A stretch of DNA of 64,000 bases from Rhipicephalus microplus (GCF_043290135.1 NC_134700.1:155140053-155204052), one strand, 5' to 3'. Shown: positions 1 to 15,514, counted from the first letter of the stretch. Translations and numbers: made by a program. The notes: generated by a model from the sequence alone, not told the origin.

Positions 1-2761
<2,761 letters not shown>

Positions 2762-5700
2762 TCCGTGTCTCACTCTTGCATGTCCACGATTACTATACAA
2801 AGGAAAACAAACAGAAATGAAGGAAAAACCGTTCAGCCTTTATCGTCGCTCTCGTGCACAGACTTTCAGTGCTGTCAGAGGCTGGACTATAAATTCAGCA
2901 AAGGCGTAAACGCTCGCTTCGAGTAAAGAAACACGATCATGTAAGTGGAAGAAAATGTAGTCTTGTTTGTTTGTTTGTAGCCTCGAGAGTGTGGCATCTA
3001 GGCAATAACGACGTCTACGAAATATATACGCATTCCACTGCTACAGGCGCGCAATAAAAGCACGCCACCGATAAAAAGCAGGGGGGGGGGGAGAAGTAGC
3101 CATCCTTAACGCATTGAAATGCTTCATAAAAGTGGTGACATTGAATAGCAAATATATCGCTGAAGCCCCCCTTTATACTGTATCATATGAAAACTTGAAG
3201 CATAGGAGTGAAAAAAAAAATTCACGTATACTCGTATCGCACGAAAACGAGCATGATCCCCCGAAAGGCAATATTCTGGCGCTCTTTTGTTCCCGTAAAA
3301 AACGACGGGCCTAGCTCGTGTCGTGTCGCATATCCGTCAGTATCAATTACGGTCTGTTCATTCTACAAGAATGCGGTCTGCCCGAAAGGCTGTACCGTCC
3401 GCGCCTGACACGGTATATCTGTAGAAGTCGCTGAAGTGAACCGCACATCTCGTCGGCGAAAGAACCTCGCAATCTGTGCGAGAGAAATGGTTGAAAATGT
3501 ACTGTATTTGCTCGACAGTAATGGGACCAGAATCGTAACGCGAGAGGTGCATCCAGGAAGAGAAAATAGTAAAAATATTAGTATTTTGGTATTACATTCC
3601 AACACAAGGCGGCAAAAAACTGGACAAACACTCACGTTACATTCGAGTCTCACGTTACATTCGAGTCGATATGGTATGTATAAGCGCAAAAATAACGCAC
3701 GCGAGTTTTATTACCGCCATCAGCCTCATACTTGACAAATATTCTGAATATCGAAAAGAGTGTACCCTTGTAATGGTGCTTGCGCATGTAGAGAAAAACT
3801 TGGAGGATGATAAAAATTACTTGAAAAAATGGAGGACATTGCAACGAGGGATGATGGACGCAACGCTTTGGAGGCAGGATATCGGCCGCAGAACAAATTT
3901 GGATAGCAGATATCTTAGGGGAGATTAAACAATAAAGCAGCACATGTCATGTAATGAATGGCGTAGTGAAATGAAAAGATGGTGTACAAGAGCAACAGTA
4001 TGTGCGTCGCGGGTATAAGGGAGATGCAACGAAGTAAAGCTGATAGGTATAGGCTAATGAAACAACGAAGTATAAAGGCATATAGTGTAGAAAGCCTGCG
4101 CAAGATGTAGGGGTCGATTATCACTAGCCGTTGATAACTATGACAGGACATTGCTCTGTAGAAAACATGATATATACGCTGATTATGATGATTAACACAG
4201 CCACTGGGCAAGTCAGGCAATACAATGACTCAAGGATATCAACACGGGGACTCAAAGAAATTAGCATGGGGCTTACGAAAGCTCGAGAACGGTGTAACGA
4301 TAAGGGAAGTTCACTTCAGCACGACATGACCGTGTGATGGAATTCATTAAGTGAAAAGAATATGAAGTTGTCAAGATGGACTAGGTATGGGCAGTTGACG
4401 TGACGTTATTTTTTTCTCGGAAGCACAATTTATGCTGATAACAATGGTTAATGCTGCCACGTTTTACTGTGACCACTGACTGCACTCGAAAAATGTGTTT
4501 TGTTTACAAAATCGAATATTACTCACAAACCACGTCGCCCGGGTCGCTTTTCAGTGTCAATCGCTGTTTCAATGTCAACGCCGGTATAGGATGAGAAGTG
4601 ACGCTGCTCAAGACGCCCGCGCCGAGAGCCGAAACGTCTTTCTCAGAGCTGCATCACGATGGTGTACCACGTTCGGAAAAGGTCGAACCCGTAGTAACTC
4701 ACTCATGCATGCGCTTAGCAGGGTCCGGGTGTTTCCCTGCGATCGAACAACTTCCTACTCCGCTTGCAGCTTCGGGCAGTCGCGCGTCACCGTCTTTCCT
4801 CTTGCAGGCGTGGCGCACGTTTCTCTCCGCTTTCGTATTCTGGCAGAAGCCCGAAATAAAATAAGTAAAGAGAGAAAAAGAGGTTAACTCAACGTGACAA
4901 CATCTCACCGATGTGGTGATGCCGTATATACACGTGGGAGAGAGTGCTATGGAGAGTGAGAGAACTCGGGAGAAAAGACAGACCCTCGGTCGACCGGAAC
5001 TGTACTTGCGACGTACAGGGGGGCCGGCCATGACACGAACACCCCGACGCTCGCCTCAAAGATCAGCGGGCAAGTGTCGAGAGAGGGGTAGGCCTACGCG
5101 CGGAGCACACACTCTGCATGTGTACGCAGCACAAACTGTACATGTATTATGCGAACGGGTGGACGCAAGCAAGTACACACGCGCGCGATTTCTTGCGCCA
5201 AGGAATCGCGTGGGCCGAGGATCTCCCGCCGCCGGCAATACTATATACGATGACGACGCGTGGGCGCACCTTCGAACGCGCATACATTTGTACAAATCGG
5301 CGTCAGTTGTCGTGCAGGGATCGGTCGGGTTCCAAAAGTGGCGTGGCTTGTTTCGACGGCTGACTTTATTTGATATGGGTATATGCTACGTGACAGAGCA
5401 GGAAGAGGGGTGGCGGATTGAGTTTTGGCTTTTAGAAGTTTCTGGCAGCAAAGAAAAAAAAAAGAGTGATGTTTACGGCACTAAATGACGTGAAAATGAG
5501 TTTTATAATCTTATATATGTTGGAAGATTACAGGATAAGCAAGCGTTCCGCCCTCGAGTTCAGAAATAAAGTTTACGTAGAAACGTTCGCTAAACAATAA
5601 CTCTGCCAACCATGATACTGGACCTGTCATTAGCGAAACTATAGAAGACCAATCGCAGAGAGCTCTAACAAAAAGAGACGCCTCTTTATTGCAGCCCCAG

Positions 5701-6515
5701 TTACGTTATATAACATCAGGTTAAAGAAATTTTATTTCATTGTCAAAACATGTTATTGAAGTTACTAAATATGCAAAAACAATGGACCTAGACTACCCGA
5801 AAGCTGATGCTGTATACTAATATGTGCTCGCATGTGTAATATACCTACATAAACGTGACTGTTTCCGGTGATTCACTGCAGCATTACGTAATGAAATAGC
5901 CACCGGTACCTAACTATAAGTTTTCTGCTAAAAATGTACGCATTTAAGGTCGCAGTTATGCTATTATGGCGAAGCTTCTCACTGCATCTTCAACACCAAT
6001 TGTTGCTCATCTGCTCCATTGGTTTGCAGCTGCATAGGTCATTTATCAGTGAGACAAACAGTTAGGTGAGTCGGTTAGAATTCACCTTAAGATAAGCGGA
6101 GCACCACATGTGCGATGTTGGTATTTTCTTTAATAAACGTCTCGGCTGTATGTGCTAACTTGGCTGATCCTGCAGAGGTGATGCGTAATCTGCGGTGGAC
6201 TTGACTCTTGCTTCTTCGCAATGCACGTGCCTAAGCGAGGTTTGCTGCGAGACATAGTGCAGAAAATAACAACCTTATAGGATTAGGTTAAAGGAGTCAA
6301 CGAAACCTATTGTTTAGACACATTTAGGCATAATCCACATATCTGTATATCCTTTCTTTTTCCACTAAACACATCCTACAAATAGATGATCGCAACAATG
6401 CGTAGAATGCAGTGCATTAACAGAACAGTTGTATTGAAAGTAATTGGTGTCTATTCGTTTGTTGTACCTGTATTCACAGAACAACAATTAAATGGTCTAT
6501 GTCTATGTGTGAATC
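2762..6515. other. Unassigned DNA
   Basis: No coding signal is convincing. The stretch 4500-5480 is richer in GC than its surroundings and has a 191-codon frame at 4913-5488, but no domain, signal peptide or splice pattern supports a gene. A 16-bp direct repeat occurs at about 3634-3665. 5500-6500 is AT-rich and featureless. Confidence 0.45.
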
Positions 6516-6596
6516 AGCACACAGAGACAAGGCACAGAAGGAACGAAACGACAGGGCGACCACTGTTACGTTCCTTTTGTGCCTTGTCTCTGTGCT
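6516..6596. repeat. Imperfect inverted repeat
   Basis: Arms 6516-6545 and 6569-6596 are complementary apart from a dinucleotide indel and one or two mismatches, with a 23-base loop. The arm contains the core AGACAAGGCACA. It looks like the end of a mobile element, possibly Penelope-like given the downstream sequence, but no coding part is recognisable nearby. Confidence 0.55.
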
Positions 6597-7694
6597 CTGC
6601 TTCACTCGTAAACATGAAGTACAACCAACTCACCCAACTGCCAACTTGACTGCGTAATTAAATGGCGTTTATGGTGGTTAATGAGGCAAATTATGCCTAC
6701 GATGAGTACTGGTGTGAAAACCCTGTGCTGCGACCGTTTCATATAGCTCACGAAAGCACAGAAAGGTTTGGTAGGTTACATTGTTATGTATTTAGGTATG
6801 TTTTTTTTTAGCCCTGCGGCCGTTCACTGAAAGTGACCGATGAGGAGACACTTTGTGACCCCGCAACCACTGAAATAAATGAAATAATTGGCGTGGATCA
6901 AGGGGCTCCTTTATTTGTCAACCACAATTTAACTCTCTTAAAACGCAGCTTTCGGGCACCCTTTCCTGCGTTGAGTGGGGTCGCCGTTGTCCTTGCTGTC
7001 GGTGGCGTAACCGATACGCATGGAGAAGTAACCAGTAGACATAAAAAATAAAATAAGAAAAAGTACCAAGGGTAGAATTGTAATTTGACTCGGGCCATCT
7101 ACGTGGCAGTTGGGTATTCTACACTACAAAGCAGCGCTGACGTTCGAGGCTCGCTTGTAAAAAACCCTATACAGGTGCCATGTCGGTCAATTAATCTCGT
7201 TAACCTATGGAATATACCTTGGCAGAAGAGTAAAGTAAGAAGCAGTGAGCACGCAATGCCAATTGCTCAACGAGTCTGCGGTTCAATGCTTCCCGCCCAC
7301 TGCAAGGCACCCAGCCACAATTCTTCGTCGCTAACAGTAACATGCTGCATCAACAACTACATGACTATCTTTCAAGACACACCAATGTAGGGTCAAAAAT
7401 TATTCTCGCGGAGATTTCAATTTACTTGGTATAAACTGGAATACTTTTTCGCATGACGGACGAAATTCACGCAGTGCGGATTCACTACTCTACACTGCGT
7501 TTAGCTTTTCATTGGATCAGTCGGTGACGGAAAATACCCGAATACGTTCGTTGTCATCATCGCTCCTCGACTTAATATTTGCGAGCAGTACGCTCGGCGG
7601 ATGCATTTTGTCTACAGAAAGCGGCATTTCAGATCACAAATCAATCATCTTATCGTGTCCTCTATCAATAGCACGAAACTATAAAAAAATGGCA

Positions 7695-8457
7695 GCATAT
7701 CCACAGAGTGAATGAAGGAGGGTGGGGCGAAGTCCATTCGTTCTTGCTTCCGTCCGTCCATGCGTCCGTCTGTGTGACCGTTCATGCGTCCATCCGCCCG
7801 TCCGTGCGTGCCCCTGTTCGTGCGTCCGTCCTTGCGTTCGTCCATGCATCCGCCCCTGCATCCGTTCATGCGTTCATCCATGCATCTGTCTGTGTGTCCG
7901 TTCGTCCATTTATTCAACATTCCAAGTACCACCATCTGGCATCTTTTCGTCATATATTCCCCATACAGAAGCACCGCCATCAAGTGGACATTCCAAAGAC
8001 TAAACGAGAGGTCGCACACGCACACTTTCTCACGGCTTGCGCTTCGAGTCTACTTCCCACCTTTAACCACGTCGAGTTCATGGTATACACTAGTTCACTG
8101 TATTCATGGCACTGCGGCTCAACGCTCGCTAAACCTTTCTAAAATCAAGGAGGTTACGCCCAGCGAGTATAACGTAGCAACATTTTCCTGTCTGATAGTG
8201 CTCAATGTACATGCCAATGGCTGCTAATGGGGATCGCAGCGTGCGCGTTAAGTAACATCCAAATGCTCCTGTCTCTCATTCTTCCTTAGCAGCCATTGGC
8301 ATGTACATTGAACACTATATTTTATTGTTCAATAACGCACAAAAGAAATCTATCACCGGCACCACCTTGGAGGTCAAAATGTTATACTTGTTAGACCCTA
8401 CAACGGCTACGAGGGACGAACGGGTGCCGCTATAAAGAGTTTCGCCTCTTTAACACT
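7695..8457 (+). mobile_element. Minisatellite-bearing non-autonomous element, copy A
   Basis: The element opens with a header (ATATCCACAGAGTGAATGA) shared with copies near 10400, 31465 and, reversed, 12600. A degenerate CCGTCCGT/TCCATGCG minisatellite follows (about 7735-7910), then a shared trailer (CCAAGTACCACCATC). It interrupts the CR1 relic, so it inserted after that LINE. The repeat is open in several frames (Arg-Pro-Ser-Val or Thr-Asp-Gly-Arg patterns), but there is no reason to think it is translated. No transposase is present. Ends are approximate. Confidence 0.6.
8197..8316. repeat. 31-bp inverted repeat with 58-bp spacer
   Basis: Arms 8197-8227 and 8286-8316 match almost perfectly as inverted copies (core TGTACATGCCAATGGCTGCT, one mismatch). 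They lie in the 3' part of minisatellite-element copy A and may be its own fold-back structure or the remains of a nested MITE. Confidence 0.75.
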
Positions 8458-9180
8458 GTCAGTGTTTGTTATCAAAGATTATACGCGCGCACACGACCCT
8501 GCCGTGTTTGGGTTCCTGCAGACAAACCTGGTGTTTTTCAACGAAATTACAGATGTGAACGAACTATGGCCGTGTTTTAAACGAATCGTGTCTTTTTGCG
8601 AAGATAATTTCGCCCCACAACAGGAACAACGTACCAAGCGCGAATACCCTTCGGGTTCTCGGCAAATAATACACATGAAAAGAAAAACAAAGCGTCAAGA
8701 GAAAAAAATAGAAACGCAGAAACCTGTAACCTTATCTCGACTTTGGAACAGAAAATCGCAGATGCTAAGTCGCACTTCCACAACGTCACTTTACCATCAT
8801 TCATGAGAGACAGCCCTCATAAATCCTGCAGCTTGGCTGATAATCGCGAAACTATTCTACAAATGAATGTTCCCGATTGCATTATTTCCGTATCGGAAGG
8901 TTTTGTATATAAAATAAACTTGTTGTTTTTTTTCAGTCTGCTTTCATGAAATCCTCCTCTAACGCACCGCTAGAACTGCATGCGCTGGAAATTGGCCACG
9001 CTGGATTTGGCGATAAGCGAAGAAGCTATCTTCTCTCCTCTACAAAAAAAAAAGCTGGATCTGGAGAAATCACCTGGTCCCGACAATATCACAAAATCAT
9101 TTCTAAACTGATATGCCGTACGGGTAGCTAAATACTTGCATAAAATATTTATCACCTCTGTTGAAAGAGCTGGTAATACA

Positions 9181-10397
9181 TGTTTTTATAGTGTTTCAAC
9201 GGATTGGTTTGCCGAAATTTCTTAAAATAAACTTCTCTGCATCAAGAGTATATAATTGCATAAAGTGCGTGAACAGTTTTGTTTAATCCCGGTTGTAGGC
9301 CCTCTTGCGGAGCCCCACTGGCCATGGTGGCTCGCCGGGCCTTGTTATAGAGGGTCACCACGTGACCGCCCAACGCTAACTCGGAAAGTCGTGCCTTGCA
9401 AGTCCACGTTTCCTTTAAACAACCTTCAAAAAACTACCTTGATGTGGTAGAGAGATAGAGAGAGAGAATAAAGGATGTAGGAAAGGCAGGGAGGCTAACC
9501 ATGGCTGAGCCCGGTAGGCTACCCTGTAACGGGAAAGGGGGTAAGGAAAAGAAAAGTTTTAGAGGAGGAGAGAAAGGTCAGTGCCGCGGTCGACGTAGTG
9601 GCAGCTCTGTGCTTAACATCACAGATGATGAGTCGCTCTCGTGGCTTAATCAGATCAGCGCGTTCGTTGCATTACCCAACTTGTATGTGCGGCCCCATGC
9701 ACCCAAAATCTTGTAGATGGTGACACTTGCGTTCTCAAGTAGCAGACTTCTAAAGGCTTGCGAGAACTGGAGTGATGGCGTCAAGCAGTTGCAACACGCT
9801 CCGAGTTGTCGGTGTCTGCATCTTGCTCAGCAGCACGCTCATAGCGCTGACCAGGGTGCTGACCGTGCTGACAATTTCTCCGTCTTCGTCCGTCAGGTTA
9901 TGAGGTACTGTCGAAGTTCAGGAGTTCGGGTCAAGCGTCCCCTGCACTGCTGATGGAGACGTCACTGTCCTTAGATACGGCTGCGTTCGTACTGGGTAGT
10001 AGGCACAAATCGCCGGCTCCGGCCATTGCTAGCAGAAGCGTCTTTTTTCGTAGAACCGACAGCGCCTGGCTCGAGTGGCGAAGATGGAGGCGGTTTTGGA
10101 CGTGATTCGCGAGGCGCCGAGGTTTGGAGGTTTTGGTGCAGCGCCTACGACGGGACCATCGTCGCGTAATGGATGCGGCAGCTTCTTGGTGTGAGATGCT
10201 TCTCAATGTGAGACATGCAATGTCCTCTTGTGCCTGCAAAAAATGCAATGTTTTTTTTTTTCGGCTGCGCACAGATACAGGCTGGCAGACCAATAGCGCA
10301 TGCATGGTTGTCACCTCAGGGGAGGACCGTGCATTTCTTCTGATGCTCATTTACTGACTTCTTATTCATTCATGCACACACATGCACAAAAATCACA
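9181..10397. other. Unassigned, repeat-like DNA
   Basis: A purine-rich segment around 9450-9580 (GAGA runs, then a GGGAAAGGGGG-type stretch) resembles a dispersed repeat. 9600-10350 holds a 139-codon - strand frame (9931-10350) rich in Ser/Arg without an identifiable domain. No gene is claimed. Confidence 0.4.
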
Positions 10398-10745
10398 GTA
10401 TATCCACGGAGTGAATGATGATGAGTGGGGAGAAGCGTCCATCAGCCCGTCCATGCTTCCGTCCGTCCGTTCGTTCTTGCTTCCGCCCGTCTGCGCGACC
10501 ACCCGTGCGTCCCTCCGTGCATCCGTCTGTCCGTCCATTCGTGCGTCCATCCGTCCGTCCACCTGCTAGTCTGTCTGTCCGTCTGTCCGTGCGTCCATCA
10601 AGTGAACACTCCAAGTACCGCCGTCTCCCATCTCGCATCCCCTGTGGCACATACCCGCTCTAGAGCGGTTATGTGCTACCAGTGACTACCTACTACTACG
10701 TACATCAAAGGATGTACATACCCACGCCTTAAGGTGCTTCGCCCC
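10398..10745 (+). mobile_element. Minisatellite-bearing element, copy B, with one terminal repeat
   Basis: It shares with copy A the header (ATCCACGGAGTGAATGATG), a CCGTCCGT minisatellite (about 10440-10600) and the trailer (CCAAGTACCGCC). Its right end (10709-10745) reads as the inverse of the sequence that opens copy C at 31311 (TTTAGGGNNGAAGCNCCTTA), which suggests terminal inverted repeats of about 30 bp and a DNA-transposon, MITE-like origin. Confidence 0.6.
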
Positions 10746-12240
10746 TAAAACTGGCATTTTTTTTTGTTCGTACAGCATTTCTTAATTATAATTTCCTATC
10801 TTCAACAATAAAATTCAGTTTACCACCCAAGACACGCGCATAAAATCATGTTATTTTTTTCTGATGAACTTATGCACCCTTCACAAGTACTTCGAAGTTT
10901 TAATCAGAAAAGTTACAGTGAATTTCAATAAATACTCAGCCATATTTTTCTTTGTTTCGGAGCTGCTCTATCGATCTGCAGCAACAAGAATATCCGAGGG
11001 TCCCTCTGCCGATTCCTGATTCACACAATGACGACGCCTTGTTAAAGGGTCAATAATATTTTATTCTCCTATACTTCCCAAAACCACCAATATTTTATTA
11101 TGTGTCTAGGAATTATTTTGCCATCAATTCATTATTACCACGTTTATGAGTTTTACTTAGCGCTTTTATTGACTACTTAGTCACCGCTTTTATTGAATAA
11201 CAAAAAAAAGTTCCGGCCTTAAATGAAGAGCGTCTTCGTTGTGCCCTCTAGAGTTGGCTGCGAACTCACATGCTTTTGCAGTGCCCTGCGAATGTGGGTG
11301 CGGATTTATGTGACGGGTACTCGTGGCGGCGAAGCTTACACAGCCCAGACTTGGGTCTACAACTCTTGGCTGTCCGCAGGACCCAAGTCATCACGCAGGG
11401 TGGCCCGAGCCACCTGCTGTACTGACCTGGCTGGCGCCACCAACTGGTATAGGGGGTTTCAGGACTTAATTCAACTAGTTCTTTTGGTGTTTTAATGAAG
11501 TTAATTGCATGTATGTATGTTCGTTTTCTAAAAATGTAAAACTTGAACACCCTACCCTTGTTCCATGTTTTAATGTTCATATTTACAATGACCACCAATT
11601 TATTAGCCAATCCACTGTAGTGAGTAGGTACAGTGAGTAGTGGCTATACTGGCCAATCCCCCTGGAAAATAAGGAGCAGGCAAGCTTCTACGGTGAAATG
11701 CTTTGCGAGCCTTGCAGACCAAAGGCGAAAAGAAAGACGAAGAATAGGAAGGGTTAGCCAGCGGTCAGTCTTCGCTTAATTCTGTCCCGATTGGTGCAGG
11801 TTTGAAGGCTTGAACCCTTCGTAGGTGCTGCGCAGTTCGGGCAATCGAGTAAGTGTACTTTCCTGTGACTTATCTTTCCCTAGGACGTTGGAAACAAAAA
11901 AAATATTCTTTGTTTTAGGAAGCGGTACCCTCGGTTAGCCGAATACCGACAGCTGGTATCATGGGACATCGTTAGGCTAGGGTGATAGTGCATGTTCAAT
12001 AATATAGAGATTCTGGCTTTACAAGCTGCGTTTATTTAAAGTAGCACTGAAGATAAAGATAAAGTTCACAGATTATGGATTAGGGACGGGCAGTTTAATG
12101 CCTATAGCTCTTCGAGTGCTAGCTAAGTCACTGAAAGCCATGGCGGTGGATTCGGAGCACAACTTCATCCAATGTCATTACGCTCGCACGGTGTCGCATC
12201 TTCACGGAAGTGGTGGTATCCCTTCTTGATTTCAATGTTT
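10746..12240. other. Unassigned DNA
   Basis: AT-rich sequence. The frame at 11223-11495 and its antisense are short and show no motif. 11640-11880 is of mixed composition. No gene, RNA or repeat family can be supported. Confidence 0.4.
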
Positions 12241-12243
12241 TGT

Positions 12244-12650
12244 GGCTCTTATTAGGGTTGAAGATCCTTGGGGCGTGGGCTTGTCCGCCGTTATCCGTCG
12301 TACCCTACCCTAGTTCTCTGAAGGCTCACTAGATGGCGCTGTGGCGATCGCTCCCATCACCAGCTCGTTTATGCGGAAGCAAATCGAGAGCGGTGGGCTT
12401 GAGCTCATGGACGAAGTGTTGAACCGAAACCTGGCCTTCATGCGGGGTGTACCCAACACCGTGCAGTACTGGCAAGAACGCCACAAGGAACTATTCGCCA
12501 TGATTCGCCAGCTGAGAAACCATACACTTTTTTCGCGCTTTGTGCCGCTGAACTACACTGGGATGGCTGTGAGTGAGATTCACGGTTTACTGATGTACTT
12601 CCGAAGCTTAGCCCACTCATCATCATTCACTCTGTGGATATGGTCTGTTT
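12244..12650 (-). mobile_element. Minisatellite-element fragments flanking foreign sequence, copy D
   Basis: 12244-12275 resembles the terminal repeat that opens copy C (AGGGTTGAAG, CCTTGG, GCGTGGG). 12600-12650 is the family header in reverse orientation (CATCATCATTCACTCTGTGG). The minisatellite itself is missing and a Helitron coding fragment lies between the pieces. Confidence 0.45.
12329..12575 (+). pseudogene. Helitron helicase-like N domain fragment
   Basis: The frame contains ESGGLELMDEVLNRNLAFM followed by GVPNTVQYW and KELFAMIRQL. This is the run of motifs seen in the Helitron_like_N region of Helitron Rep/helicase proteins. Similarity fades after the IRQL motif; the expected PTxFLT continuation is disrupted. 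No HUH replication-initiator motif, helicase domain or Helitron ends are visible, so this is a short relic or a captured piece. Confidence 0.6.
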
Positions 12651-13502
12651 GATTTAATACGCAAACGCTTTTTTGCGCTTATTCCCACCTCGAATTTCTG
12701 CGCTTCGATTACCAAAAACGAATTCCTTCTATTTCTTTTTCTCAGGTGGGTTGCTTTATTTCTAGCTACCTGAAACACCATTTTATGCGCACGAGAAAAT
12801 CGGCTTAACACACATGTAGCGCAGGCGATTCCCGAAGTAAAATGAGTGAGTTTTATAAGCTGTGTGGTAAGTTCACATTTCTGATCTACAGTTCACAAGT
12901 CACACACTGCAGTACAACACCTATCGTATTTTTGGCTATGCCTTATTTTTTCATAAACTGCACATAGCTCTTTAAAACATATGTGTTTATGGACGTTTTT
13001 CATTTACCTTGTTTTTCTCTAAATAAGCCAGATGTTCCAAGTGCCTCCTTTGTTCTTGTGGGCGTTTTATATTTGAGTATAGGTACATTCTGCTTCAAAT
13101 GTTCAGAGACCACAAAAACTAGAAAAAAACTGAATAATCCCGCTGCAATGGCACGCAAGCCTTTGGTTCAGATTTGCTGCCTGTTTTAAGATACATTAAA
13201 AACATGTGCGACCAAGCACATTCCCAAACCGCTGGCAAACTCATCGTTTTCGCAGACCTGGCTAATGGTCTTTTAAACTTTTGACAATTACTGTACTTTG
13301 ATCAGCAGCAGTGTACGTCTCAGTTTATTGCAGTGTTCTCTTCATTGCGTTTTGGAACAATATCGTTTCTTGGCGTATCAATCAATCAATACATCAATCA
13401 ATCAATCGTATATACTTCGCAGTCAGCGCTAACACACAAAGAAAAGAACTAAAAGCAGGCAATCTTCGAGGTGCCGCTCGCAGTCAGCGATAATACAGGT
13501 CT
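12651..13502. other. Unassigned AT-rich DNA
   Basis: No coding potential. A small ATCAATCA repeat lies at 13378-13408 and may be the tail of a lost SINE, since the SINEs of this window end in ATCAATCAA. Confidence 0.4.
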
Positions 13503-13509
13503 TATAAAG
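13503..13509 (+). promoter_or_regulatory. TATA-like motif upstream of the 13569 exon
   Basis: TATAAAG lies 60 bases upstream of the candidate start codon at 13569, which would leave a leader of about 30 bases. It is a weak, motif-only call. Confidence 0.2.
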
Positions 13510-13568
13510 AAGTCTTTCACTGCAGGCAGGCAATCTCCAAGGCATCGGGCTGTCCTAACTCTTGTGTC

Positions 13569-14102
13569 ATGGGGCGAAAGAAGAAGAAGCATTCTCACAA
13601 GAGCCGGGAGAAGTCCAAGTCTCGCCGAACAAAACACTCGACGGCGTCGCCGGCGCAGTTGGTGGAGGAGCAGCAGAAGTCTTCAGACACTACGCAGAAG
13701 GCGCACAAGGCGGACGAGATGCAGGTGCAGTGGGCATCCGACCAAACGCGGGTGCTGTCTTCCGCGGATCATACGCCAGTGGCGTCTACTCCCAACATCG
13801 AGAGAACCACTACGGCGGTCCACACGGCACAAGGCGTGGCGAGCCCGGCCGAGGCCACTGCCAGCACCCCTCCCTTTCCAAGGACACGTGAGTTGTCGAG
13901 GAAGGCAAGCAAGTCATCCAGGATTTCCAGGGCTTCCAAGACTTCCAAGGCCTCCAAGTCATCCACGCACGGCGTGTCTTGGGGTAAAGTGCAGATGGAA
14001 GACGCGCGTACCCCGGTGGACCGTGTGACGCCGCCATCTCATTGGTCGGAAGTCGGTGCGGGACTCGAAGATGCGGAGTCGGACCAGCACGCCAAAGAGA
14101 TC
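13569..14102 (+). CDS. Candidate first coding exon, Lys/Ser/Arg-rich N-terminus
   Basis: The exon starts at ATG in an acceptable context (TCATGG) and encodes 178 residues. It opens with a very basic segment (GRKKKKHSHKSREKSKSRR), passes through a Ser/Thr/Ala/Pro-rich, probably disordered region, and has a second Ser/Lys cluster near residues 112-135. It contains no membrane segment. The frame reaches a good donor (ATC|GTACGT at 14102/14103) in phase 0, and the first certain channel exon at 27348 also begins in phase 0. GC-rich codon use matches the channel exons and not the surrounding DNA. I infer that it may be the cytoplasmic N-terminus of the channel gene, across a 13-kb intron filled with transposons. 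It could equally start another gene whose other exons I do not see. Confidence 0.45.
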
Positions 14103-15514
14103 GTACGTATAGGCTGATTCGTCCAACTAGCCGGATGGCTTTCATTATGACATCGATTGGGGTCGACAGCGTGCTCTTAAAAAGAAAGGGTCTTTCTGTC
14201 ACGCAGTAATATTCGTCTTCTATTTCGTGTCTTTTCTGGTGCTAGAGCAGTACGTGCAATAATTTCTGGTCTCGAATAACATTTCCCGTAAAAAAACAAA
14301 AGCTGTGGGCTCAAGCCGATGTTTCGACAAGCGGACTTTTCTTCCTTATGTCCTCGCCTCGAGAAAGACAAGTCCGTTTGTTCTGCATCCTGGAGAAAGC
14401 CGCTGGATAAAAATGAAGGTCGTGCCAGAGACTTACTGGAACATTTTGGTAAAATTGCAATACAACGCGTGCGGCTTCGCATCACAACTGAACACTGCCC
14501 ATTAGAAACACATGGGGCCCCTTTGTGAAGTATTAAACAGCCTGGAAAGCCACGCGGTTTGTGGTGCGACACCGTAAATTTACTGAATTTTCATTAAGTA
14601 TGTGCTGTGTAGAACCGGGAGCCGTTTTAATGACTACCTTTTTATCACAAAATATGGTTCTTTTGCTCATTTCCCGTTCATTTACGGCAGGCTTCTGCTG
14701 TCGCCGACGAGAGTACCTGAATCCTGGTCATGTCCTTGTTTTCATTTCGCTTATAATGTGCATTCAAGTAACTTCAAACCTTAGCATTTTATTTCTTTAT
14801 TATGCAGTCATGAAAAAGCATTACAGCGGGCAAAGTGCATAGATGGGAACAAAGGCAAGCACTGACTGTGACGTTTGGCACGAGTGAAAGCTGCGTCGGC
14901 TTGACGATATCCGGCAAAACGACACGTCAGCCGCCATTCGGAGTGTCCCCGTGCACAAGTTTCTTGCAATACCCTGGGCTGCAACTAGAAGTCCCACATC
15001 GATGACAGATAATAGTGGTCCATCAACCACTAACTTACACGGTGTGGTTGGTGACGGATAATTTCCGTTCGTTTTTTTTCTGTTCTACGCGTGATAACGT
15101 CGTAGTATCCTGTGCACTTGTCAGTGAAGAGACTGCCGTTAGAGACGAGCCTGCCGTAACTACTTTGAGCGTGCGTACATTCCTTTGCCCTGACAAACTG
15201 AAAGTGGAAGGCTGTACTGAACTTCAAAAACGTTTTCTTCCAGAGTTGTGCTTTCAGTGATTTCGTTGTATAGCATGTCAATTTCGCCGAGCTTTGTTGG
15301 ATCCTTCTAGACCTCTGGTATTGTGGGGGCGCAGTTTTAAAGCCTTAGTCTGCTGGTCGTGACAATATATTTCCTTTAACAGCGAAAGCTTTTCAGTGCG
15401 CCGGACAGTGCGAGCAGAAACAGCACACATTCGCTTCGTCTTCTTCTTCATCTTGTGCTTTGATCTGATGGCACGTTCACCGATGTGTTTGGCCGCATAG
15501 TGCAATAACTCGAG
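14103..15514. other. Unassigned DNA, possibly intronic
   Basis: No recognisable protein. A short inverted repeat around 14318-14380 (GCGGACTTTTCTTC against GACAAGTCCG) hints at a small foldback. No other structure is seen. Confidence 0.35.

Larger units (their letters stand above)
7309..9180 (+). pseudogene. CR1-type LINE relic (endonuclease and start of RT), interrupted
   Basis: The left piece (about 7309-7690) encodes an apurinic-type endonuclease segment: GDFNLLGINW near 7410, then LDLIFAS and SDHKSII, the strand and catalytic SDH motifs of non-LTR endonucleases. The right piece (about 8460-9180) continues with the endonuclease/RT linker, including IIHMKRKTKRQ, and the start of the RT with a PGDNI-like motif near 9075. 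Frames shift several times and stops are present, so it is dead. A minisatellite-bearing element lies between the pieces. CR1 is preferred over RTE or I because of the GDFNLPGINW-type motif; the clade call is from motif memory only. Confidence 0.65.

Noticed and set aside
4495..5488. GC-rich region with frames of 130 and 191 codons
   Set aside because: No domain, membrane segment, splice pattern or codon bias separates it from chance; both strands are open.
7708..8227. Several overlapping frames encoding Arg-Pro-Ser-Val or Cys-Val-Arg repeats, also at 10415-10685 and 31477-32129
   Set aside because: They are translations of the CCGTCCGT minisatellite, open in three frames and on both strands, with no start context or domain. 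They are not repeat proteins.
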